Shown piece after piece: positions 1 to 4,507 of a stretch of 6,236 nt of DNA. The translations under genes were made by a program, and so were the position numbers. Within the stretch, counting starts at the first letter, position 1. Every line of letters starts with the position of its first letter. Origin of the DNA: Candidatus Portnoybacteria bacterium CG_4_10_14_0_2_um_filter_44_20. Its GTDB lineage: Bacteria; Patescibacteriota; Minisyncoccia; Portnoybacterales; GCA-002795985. The stretch covers positions 15,492 through 21,727 of the forward strand of contig PFOG01000124.1 of NCBI GenBank assembly GCA_002792395.1, read 5' to 3'. Below the pieces are notes generated by a model. The model was not told the origin of the DNA and did no database searches. It was given only the letters and a program-made list of their open reading frames with translations.

Positions 1-45
1 TGTAATAAAGGATTTTTTGGGGCAATAAATTAATAAATTAAATCT

Positions 46-501
46 ATGATTGACGGTGTTAAAATAAAACAATTGAAAGTTTTTTCCGATGACAGGGGAT
101 TTATAACTGAAGTTACTAAAAGCGGAGAGGAAGTATTCGTTGAGATAAAGCAAGCGACCTATACGGAAACATACCCCGGTGTGATTAAGGCTTTCCATTG
201 GCATAAAAAGCAGACTGATATTTGGTTTGTCGCTTCCGGAATGGCGCAAGTTGTTTTATATGATTTGCGGGAAGATTCGTTGACGCGCGGCCAAACCGAC
301 ATTTTTTATTTAGGCGAACAGAACAGAGCGGCGCTTTTAATTCCGCCCGGGGTGGCGCATGGCTATCGGGTTTTGGGCGGAAAACCGGTCAAGCTTTTCT
401 ATCATACCGATCAGGCATACGATCCGCAGAATCCCGATGAAGAGCGGATTTCTTTTGACGATCCGACGATTAGTTTCGATTGGAGTACAAAAAATAGGTA
501 A
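46..501 (+). CDS. rmlC: RmlC-family dTDP-4-dehydrorhamnose 3,5-epimerase-like cupin (short form)
   Basis: A 151-residue cytosolic cupin, predicted to epimerise dTDP-4-keto-6-deoxyglucose on the way to dTDP-L-rhamnose. RmlC-like landmarks are D16-R17-G18-F19, the GVIKAFH block at 45-51, the strand ending in YDLR (72-75), IPPGVAHGY (99-107), a Y119/Y125 pair and the DDP...FDW end (138-146). It departs from textbook RmlC, which is about 180 residues: the segment after the conserved His is shortened to HWHKKQTD (51-58), so the position of the usual active-site Lys is D58, and the protein stops before the C-terminal LSxKD segment. HxHKK also recalls FdtA/QdtA-type ketoisomerases. It lies directly upstream of rmlD, which supports the pathway role. 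The 20 bases before the ATG contain no purine-rich ribosome site. Family is secure; exact reaction is less so. Confidence 0.82.
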   Translation: MIDGVKIKQLKVFSDDRGFITEVTKSGEEVFVEIKQATYTETYPGVIKAFHWHKKQTDIWFVASGMAQVVLYDLREDSLTRGQTDIFYLGEQNRAALLIPPGVAHGYRVLGGKPVKLFYHTDQAYDPQNPDEERISFDDPTISFDWSTKNR

Positions 502-532
502 TTGCTCTTAATAGATATTGCTTGCTAAATTC

Positions 533-1399
533 ATGAATTCTACCAAGGTCGTAATTATCGGCGCCAAGGGTAATTTGGGGCAAGAGTTAGTAGGGGTTTT
601 CGGCGATGACTCAAAGTATCAAGTGATTGGTTGGGACAGGGAGGAAATTGATATTACGAACAAGAGACGGGTTGAAGAAAAAATATCGGGATTATCTCCG
701 CGGATTCTGATTAACGCCGCGGCCTATAACGCGGTTGACAAATGCGAAGAGCCGGCTGAATTCGAAATTGCCAAAAAAATAAACGGCGAAGCGGTGGGAT
801 TTTTGGCGGGAGCCGCCAAGAAGATCGGAGCGGTCATGGTTCACTATAGCACTGACTATGTTTTTGATGGCGAGAATAAAGATGGATACAAAGAAGACGA
901 TAAACCAAATCCGATCAGCCGTTACGCGGAAAGTAAACTTTTGGGAGAGCGGCGTCTTCAAGAAGGCGCGAATGAATTTTATCTGATCCGTCTCTCGCGG
1001 CTTTTCGGTCGGCCAGGCAGCTCTGCTCTTTCGAAGGAAAGTTTTGTCGACGCGATGCTTCGCATGGCGCGGGGAAAAGACGAGCTGAAAATAGTTGACG
1101 AAGAAGCAAGTTGTTTTACCTACGCGCCGGATTTGGCGCGGGCAACCAAAAATATTATTGAGACAAAAGTGCCTTTCGGAATCTATCATCAATTTAACAA
1201 GGGCGCTTATACCTGGTATGAGGCGGCGGTTAAAATTTTCAAAGAAGCTGGCTTGAAGACCAAGGTAATTCCCGTACCGGCGGAAAGATTTCCTCGCCCG
1301 GCCAAAAGACCGAAATATTCCATTCTTTTAAATACAAAACTGCCGCCCTTGCGTTTTTTCGAAGAGGCGCTGAGGGAATATTTGGAAAAATATAAATAA
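533..1399 (+). CDS. rmlD: dTDP-4-dehydrorhamnose reductase (RmlD)
   Basis: Cytosolic short-chain dehydrogenase/reductase of the RmlD family; it reduces the 4-keto group to give dTDP-L-rhamnose with NAD(P)H. Counting from the ATG at 533 the protein is 288 residues, normal for the family. The Rossmann motif GAKGNLG is at 10-16, the family signature NAAAYNAVDKCE at 61-72, YSTDYVFDG at 105-113 and the catalytic YAESK (Y131-xxx-K135) follows. An in-frame TTG at 518 would add five residues. I prefer the ATG because the nucleotide-binding strand then begins a few residues in, as in most RmlD proteins; neither start has a clear Shine-Dalgarno sequence. It follows rmlC by about 30 bases and was probably co-transcribed with it. 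The downstream partner rmlB is separated from it by the GIY-YIG cassette. Confidence 0.94.
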   Translation: MNSTKVVIIGAKGNLGQELVGVFGDDSKYQVIGWDREEIDITNKRRVEEKISGLSPRILINAAAYNAVDKCEEPAEFEIAKKINGEAVGFLAGAAKKIGAVMVHYSTDYVFDGENKDGYKEDDKPNPISRYAESKLLGERRLQEGANEFYLIRLSRLFGRPGSSALSKESFVDAMLRMARGKDELKIVDEEASCFTYAPDLARATKNIIETKVPFGIYHQFNKGAYTWYEAAVKIFKEAGLKTKVIPVPAERFPRPAKRPKYSILLNTKLPPLRFFEEALREYLEKYK

Positions 1400-1413
1400 A
1401 ATCCGGGCCTGTC

Positions 1414-1439
1414 GTCATCCTGAACTTGTTTCAGGATCT
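1414..1439 (+). repeat. Hairpin repeat, left copy (REP-like), 15 bases after rmlD
   Basis: A 26-base unit with an 8-bp stem (1417-1424 ATCCTGAA with 1430-1437 TTCAGGAT) and loop CTTGT. An inverted second copy lies at 1741-1766, at the far end of the GIY-YIG gene. The two copies agree at 22 of 26 positions, and the four differences form two compensatory base-pair changes in the stem. The AGGA of this hairpin (1433-1436) may double as the ribosome site of the GIY-YIG gene. From memory, closely similar hairpins are widely dispersed in bacterial genomes. It may also protect the rmlCD mRNA 3' end. Confidence 0.85.
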
Positions 1440-1445
1440 TAAGAA

Positions 1446-1784
1446 ATGAGGAAACGAAAATTCTACGCGTATATCACTACAAATAAACATAACACGACTT
1501 TTTATATAGGAATAACCGGAAATTTACTTGAAAGGATGTATCAGCACAAAAATGGTTTGGCAGAGGGATTTACAAAAAGATACAAATTGACCAAATTAGT
1601 GTACTACGAAGAATTTGATAGCGCATATTCTGCGATAAGAAGAGAGAAGCAATTAAAGAATTGGCACAGAGATTGGAAAATAAATTTAATCAAGGAAAAC
1701 AACTCAAATTTTGAAGATTTATCCGAAGATTGGTTAAAAGAGATGCCGAAACAAGTTCGGCATGACGGAAAGGAGACAAGATAA
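1446..1784 (+). CDS. GIY-YIG (YhbQ/UvrC N-terminal-like) nuclease, solitary domain
   Basis: A 112-residue single-domain GIY-YIG protein. The GIY position reads AYI (8-10), followed by FYIG (19-22), then R30, H34, Y46 and the conserved E67 within REKQLKNW (66-73), which match the expected catalytic Arg, His, Tyr and metal-binding Glu. The fold belongs to small standalone nucleases; the substrate is unknown. The gene is visibly more AT-rich than rmlD and rmlB. Its C-terminal MPKQVRHD (100-107) is encoded by a hairpin repeat (1741-1766), and an inverted copy lies just before its start (1414-1439), so the gene sits inside an inverted repeat pair. The stop is 2 bases before the rmlB ATG, so rmlB may be translationally coupled to it. 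It plays no obvious part in rhamnose synthesis and looks like an insert in the rml cluster. Whether it mobilises the repeat or DNA repair is its job cannot be read from sequence. Confidence 0.93.
   Translation: MRKRKFYAYITTNKHNTTFYIGITGNLLERMYQHKNGLAEGFTKRYKLTKLVYYEEFDSAYSAIRREKQLKNWHRDWKINLIKENNSNFEDLSEDWLKEMPKQVRHDGKETR
1741..1766 (-). repeat. Hairpin repeat, right inverted copy, inside the GIY-YIG C-terminus
   Basis: Inverted partner of 1414-1439. The stem is 1743-1750 ATGCCGAA with 1756-1763 TTCGGCAT, and the loop reads CTTGT on the minus strand, as in the left copy. It is translated as MPKQVRHD. The rmlB ribosome site AAGGAG (1770-1775) begins four bases after it, so the repeat boundary falls exactly between the nuclease domain and the rmlB leader. 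Confidence 0.85.
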
Positions 1785-1786
1785 AT

Positions 1787-2812
1787 ATGAAGTTATTAGT
1801 TACCGGCGGAGCCGGTTTCATCGGCTCCAATTTTATCAAATATATCTTGAATAAATATCCGGATTATTCTGTCGTTAATCTGGATATTTTGACTTACGCC
1901 GGCAATCTGGAAAATTTGAAAGAGGCTAAGAATAACCCCGGGTACAAATTCGTCAAGGGCGATATCTGTGACCGGGAATTGGCGGATAGCTTAGTTAAAG
2001 ATATTGACGCAATCGTGCATTTCGCGGCTGAAAGCCATGTTGACCGCTCGATTTTGGACGCCTCGCCGTTTATCAAAACCAATGTTTTGGGGACGCAGGT
2101 TTTACTGGAGGCGGCGCGGGCAAAAGATGTCCGTTTCCATCATGTTTCAACCGATGAAGTGTTCGGCAGTTTGGGGCCGGACGATGAACCTTTCAACGAG
2201 AATACTCCTTATGGCCCAAGAAGCCCATATTCCGCCTCTAAAGCGGCTTCCGACCACTTGGTTCGCGCCTATTTCCATACTCATAATTTGCCAATCACGA
2301 TTTCCAATTGTACCAACAACTACGGGCCATATCAGTTTCCTGAAAAATTTATCCCGCTTTTTGTCACCAATTTGCTGGAAGGCAAGAAAGTGCCGCTCTA
2401 TGGCGATGGATTGAATGTTCGTGACTGGCTTTATACCGAAGATCATTGCCGGGCGATCGACGCCGTTTTACATAGAGGGAAAATCGGCGAAACGTATTGT
2501 GTCGGCGGAAATTGTGAAAAAACCAATATTGAAATAGCTAAAACAATTTTGAAATTATTGGATAAAGACGAAAGTTCGATCGAGCCTGTTAAGGACAGGC
2601 TTGGCCACGACCGGCGTTACGCCATGAGCATTAAAAAAATTAGCGAAGAGCTCGGCTGGCAACCGGAGGTAAATTTCGAAGAAGGCTTGCAAAAAACAAT
2701 CGAATGGTATAAGAATAATGAAAACTGGTGGCAGAAGATAAAATCAGGAGAATATCTTGATTATTATAAAGTTCAGTATTGTGAGCGGAACGCTCACGCA
2801 CGCTACGCTTAA
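1787..2812 (+). CDS. rmlB: dTDP-glucose 4,6-dehydratase (RmlB)
   Basis: A 341-residue cytosolic extended-SDR enzyme that converts dTDP-glucose to dTDP-4-keto-6-deoxyglucose using tightly bound NAD. The N-terminal GGAGFIG (7-13) binds the cofactor. LDILTYAGNL (32-41) is the typical RmlB adenosine/ribose region, AAESHVDRS (80-88) is conserved, STDEVFG (121-127) supplies the dehydratase Asp-Glu pair D123/E124, and YSASK (148-152) the catalytic Tyr and Lys. NCTNNYGPYQFPEK (174-187) and DWLYTEDH (213-220) line the sugar-nucleotide site. AAGGAG at 1770-1775 lies upstream of the ATG with a somewhat long spacing of 11 bases. The family usually ends near the YLDYYKVQY at 323-331; the last ten residues here are an extra tail encoded by a hairpin (2781-2797). 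Confidence 0.97.
   Translation: MKLLVTGGAGFIGSNFIKYILNKYPDYSVVNLDILTYAGNLENLKEAKNNPGYKFVKGDICDRELADSLVKDIDAIVHFAAESHVDRSILDASPFIKTNVLGTQVLLEAARAKDVRFHHVSTDEVFGSLGPDDEPFNENTPYGPRSPYSASKAASDHLVRAYFHTHNLPITISNCTNNYGPYQFPEKFIPLFVTNLLEGKKVPLYGDGLNVRDWLYTEDHCRAIDAVLHRGKIGETYCVGGNCEKTNIEIAKTILKLLDKDESSIEPVKDRLGHDRRYAMSIKKISEELGWQPEVNFEEGLQKTIEWYKNNENWWQKIKSGEYLDYYKVQYCERNAHARYA
2781..2797 (+). repeat. Perfect hairpin at the 3' end of rmlB
   Basis: GTGAGCG (2781-2787) and CGCTCAC (2791-2797) form a perfect 7-bp stem around a GAA loop, within the last codons of rmlB. It encodes the non-conserved tail after the family's usual end. No U-tract follows, so it is not a classical terminator. It may be a small dispersed repeat that extended the reading frame or an mRNA-stabilising hairpin before the next gene. 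Confidence 0.6.
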
Positions 2813-2837
2813 TAAAGAAAGATAGGGGAGGCGCATC

Positions 2838-3473
2838 GTGGAGGAGTTATCGTTGTGGCGATGGTATGGTTCTTTGATATATGAACATCTGGCGGATGTG
2901 TTGACGATGTGCCGGATTTGGATTGTCTGCTATCTGGCGTCTTGTTTTTTCTTTCTCGGCCTGGATCCCTGGATTGACCCCAGATTTTTTTGGTTGCTGG
3001 TCGTTGCCGCCCTGACAGGTTTGTTTGACGGGATCGTCGCGCGGCGAACTCGGAAAACTCCATCCGAATTTGGCAAGAATTTCGATAAAGTGGCTGATAA
3101 GATCTGCGAGGCTTTTATTTTTTCGGTAATGATCACAATGATTTGTTGGGCGGGACAATATTGGTTATTACTGTTTTTTATCCCGAGTATTCGCACCGAA
3201 AGCTTTCTGGTTGGCGTTTCGTTCTATAATCACAGGAATGGCAATGATGATTGCGCCAATCAGTGGGGCAAACGAAAAATGGCGTTGTATTTCGCCATCG
3301 GCATTTTGTGGCTGATGCCGACCGGCTACTGGCATTTTTTGCAAAGCGCAACCGGCATTAGTTCGGGAGGATATTATTATATATTCTTTGCTCTTTCGCT
3401 TTTTACGGCCGCAATCTTGGGGTTGGTGGGTTTTTTTGAATATCTGAAGAAAGCATATCAAGACCGAAAATAA
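2838..3473 (+). CDS. CDP-alcohol phosphatidyltransferase-like membrane protein
   Basis: A 211-residue integral membrane protein of the CDP-alcohol phosphatidyltransferase family (PgsA-like), which joins a CDP-activated lipid to an alcohol and releases CMP. The family motif DGxxAR-x9-GxxxDxxxD is present: D64-G65, A68-R69, G79, D83, D87. The first metal-binding Asp of the full motif (expected at 61) is Gly. GK at 144-145 fits the conserved region before the later membrane segments. Hydrophobic stretches lie near 26-41, 49-67, 91-115, 149-167 and 178-200. The start is GTG at 2838, chosen because GGGGAG (2825-2830) lies 7 bases upstream. It follows rmlB by 25 bases and may be the last gene of that transcript. 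The alcohol acceptor is unknown, and activity is uncertain because of G61. Confidence 0.86.
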   Translation: MEELSLWRWYGSLIYEHLADVLTMCRIWIVCYLASCFFFLGLDPWIDPRFFWLLVVAALTGLFDGIVARRTRKTPSEFGKNFDKVADKICEAFIFSVMITMICWAGQYWLLLFFIPSIRTESFLVGVSFYNHRNGNDDCANQWGKRKMALYFAIGILWLMPTGYWHFLQSATGISSGGYYYIFFALSLFTAAILGLVGFFEYLKKAYQDRK

Positions 3474-3736
3474 TTTATTTGTGGCTTGCGACTCCGCTCC
3501 GATAGAGTTTCCAATTTTGTATTCTTGACCTCGTAGAATTATGGCACGGTCGTAGCTCTGAGTTTGGCGAATAATGAACAACCGGATGAGGACTGTTCTC
3601 TTTGGGAGGACAGTCCCCCGGAAATTATAGTCGGGAAAATCATAATCAAAGCCGATTTTTCCCAATTCGCGGTTTTCGGCTACTTGCGCCAGAAAAGGCG
3701 ACTTTACACATTATTCACCAAACCGAGCTCACGGGG
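3474..3736. other. Intergenic stretch without a convincing gene
   Basis: I see no convincing coding region on either strand. The frames that cross it have no recognisable motif and overlap the phosphatidyltransferase gene or the structured RNA region. The one clear structure is an 11-bp hairpin at 3590-3616. No U-tract terminator for the upstream operon is visible. Confidence 0.55.
3590..3616. repeat. 11-bp inverted repeat / hairpin
   Basis: GGACTGTTCTC (3590-3600) pairs with GAGGACAGTCC (3606-3616) over 11 bp, including one G-U wobble, around a TTTGG loop. No T-run follows on either strand, so it is not a standard intrinsic terminator. It could be a processing or stability hairpin for the upstream transcript. 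Confidence 0.6.
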
Positions 3737-3765
3737 TTGACTTTTTTTGGCGGTTGTGATAGACT
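3737..3765 (+). promoter_or_regulatory. Sigma70-type promoter for the structured RNA
   Basis: TTGACT (3737-3742), a 17-base spacer and TAGACT (3760-3765) match the -35/-10 consensus with one and two mismatches. It lies just upstream of the first paired element, and the predicted start is near 3770-3773. No open reading frame with a ribosome site follows, which fits a noncoding transcript. Confidence 0.7.
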
Positions 3766-4062
3766 ACTGATACTTGCCGACTGGAGCCGAAAAGATAGGA
3801 GACGATGAGTCGGCTCTATCGGCCCGGCGGGTGCATATCCGACCATGCCGTACAGATCGGGCAGGGATACGGCGCGCTTGCCGGCAGGACCCTCGGGCTG
3901 GGTTACTATTGATGCTTGGCCCGGGGGGGAGACGTAGTTCCCTGCCAGTGTCTCCTGGGGAGGTCTGGCAGGCTTGCCCGCGGTTCAGTTCGTTGATGGG
4001 CCGATCAATCGAGGCGGGCTAAGATTGAGCGGTGCCCACGGGTTGCCATGGAACTCGTGGGA

Positions 4063-4249
4063 TGGTCTTGGGGAGAGGGTTTCTTGATTCCGGCGGTGCC
4101 TCTGCCGGAAAACGCGCCTACCTGGTTGCGTGCGGCCGGTTCGTCGCAGGCGCGAATGGGGATTCGGGACGGCTTACGCGCGTCCCGATACCCCGATGAA
4201 TAACCCGGGACCGTTTGGTTCCGGGACCCCCATCCTCTCCCCACGGCCA
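4063..4249 (+). ncRNA. Five-way-junction domain of the structured RNA
   Basis: A long closing helix pairs 4063-4078 with 4234-4249: 15 of 16 positions pair, including one G-U. Inside it are four consecutive stem-loops: 4088-4094/4104-4110 (TTCCGGC/GCCGGAA), 4113-4119/4148-4154 (CGCGCCT/AGGCGCG), 4158-4161/4191-4194 stacked over 4165-4171/4181-4187, and 4204-4212/4217-4225 (9 bp, one G-U, GTTT loop). The order of helices, with no gaps longer than about ten bases, is what makes an RNA fold more likely than chance palindromes in GC-rich DNA. Confidence 0.68.
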
Positions 4250-4318
4250 GTTGTTCTTTGGCTCTTTCCCTCTCGCAGAGACCGAGAGAAATAATGCTGT
4301 ATTCTATTAATTGGCTCC

Positions 4319-4365
4319 GGCCCAAAGCTTGCTAACGAGCAATGGGGTCTCTCCGGGCCTTTTTT
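4319..4365 (+). terminator. Intrinsic-type terminator at the end of the structured RNA
   Basis: GGCCC (4319-4323) pairs with GGGCC (4355-4359), followed immediately by six T residues (4360-4365). Between the arms is a second hairpin, TTGCT (4329-4333) with AGCAA (4338-4342) around AACG. The outer stem is short for a terminator. Termination therefore may use a stacked fold including the AGAGAC/GTCTCT pairing from 4277-4282. Confidence 0.6.
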
Positions 4366-4369
4366 AATT

Positions 4370-4427
4370 GCAAAAATTACGAGAACGGTTCTCGTAAAAT
4401 TTGCAAAAATTACGAGAACGGTTCTCG
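4370..4427. promoter_or_regulatory. Twin palindromic operator-like sites, 25-nt direct repeat with 33-bp period
   Basis: Two identical 25-base copies occupy 4370-4394 and 4403-4427. Each contains CGAGAAC-G-GTTCTCG, a 7-bp inverted repeat around a central G. In the first copy the symmetry extends to ten bases per arm (4377-4397). The 33-bp spacing is close to three DNA turns, so dimers on both sites would face the same side. They lie between the RNA terminator and the promoter of the winged-helix gene, with centres about 80 and 115 bases upstream of its predicted transcription start. The downstream regulator is the obvious candidate to bind them, but this is inference. Confidence 0.75.
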
Positions 4428-4466
4428 AAAAATTATCATTTTGGTACGACACGGAAAAACGGGGGG

Positions 4467-4496
4467 TTGACGGAATATCACATCTTTTTATATGAT
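4467..4496 (+). promoter_or_regulatory. Sigma70-type promoter of the winged-helix gene, near-leaderless
   Basis: TTGACG (4467-4472), an 18-base spacer and TATGAT (4491-4496) are each one mismatch from consensus. The ATG is at 4508, so a start 6-8 bases past the -10 would leave a 5' leader of only about 3-5 bases. No Shine-Dalgarno sequence fits in it, which suggests leaderless or near-leaderless translation. Confidence 0.68.
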
Positions 4497-4507
4497 GGAT
4501 ATGCGTT

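Larger units (their letters stand above)
3772..4365 (+). ncRNA. Putative large structured noncoding RNA, family not recognised
   Basis: A stretch of about 590 bases, much richer in G+C than the flanking genes, bounded by a promoter and a U-tract terminator and lacking a plausible protein. Dense self-complementarity supports an RNA on the + strand. Helices read directly: 3776-3782/3808-3814 (7 bp); 3941-3948/3965-3972 (8 bp) with inner CTCC/GGAG; 3976-3981/4014-4019 enclosing 3993-3997/4004-4008; 4035-4044/4052-4061 (10 bp, one G-U, loop containing CCATGG); a multibranch domain 4063-4249; and a hairpin 4270-4275/4283-4288 whose loop can pair downstream. I do not see the conserved sequence blocks of RNase P RNA, tmRNA, SRP RNA, 6S or group I/II introns. 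It could belong to a known large RNA class I cannot recognise by eye. Function unknown. Confidence 0.65.

Noticed and set aside
1..45. Promoter or upstream gene end before rmlC
   Set aside because: AT-rich with stop codons, but no -35/-10 pair I can defend, and too little sequence to call a preceding gene.
518..532. TTG start for rmlD, adding MLAKF
   Set aside because: No ribosome site favours it, and the ATG at 533 gives a standard RmlD N-terminus.
3200..3300. Possible frameshift in the phosphatidyltransferase, since another frame here reads as a hydrophobic segment
   Set aside because: The annotated frame keeps the family's ANQWGKRKMALYF block and continues into membrane helices, so the hydrophobic alternative is likely chance.
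3168..3665. 165-residue minus-strand frame
   Set aside because: It overlaps most of the C-terminal half of the phosphatidyltransferase gene. Its translation has no recognisable domain, and no ribosome site precedes it.
3774..4325. Reading frames on both strands across the GC-rich region (for example 3774-4022 + and 4005-4325 -)
   Set aside because: Arg/Gly/Pro/Ser-rich translations without motifs or ribosome sites. They are open because the RNA region is GC-rich, and the helices explain the sequence better.
3772..4365. RNase P RNA, tmRNA, SRP RNA or rRNA fragment
   Set aside because: I looked for the GAGGAAAGTCC and ACAGAA blocks, the tmRNA tRNA-like end with CCA, the SRP GGAAG/GCAG motif and universal rRNA sequences, and found none. 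A covariance search would be decisive.
4377..4427. LexA/SOS box reading of the GAAC...GTTC palindromes
   Set aside because: The Gram-positive type SOS box has four bases between GAAC and GTTC. Here there is one, and no repair gene follows.
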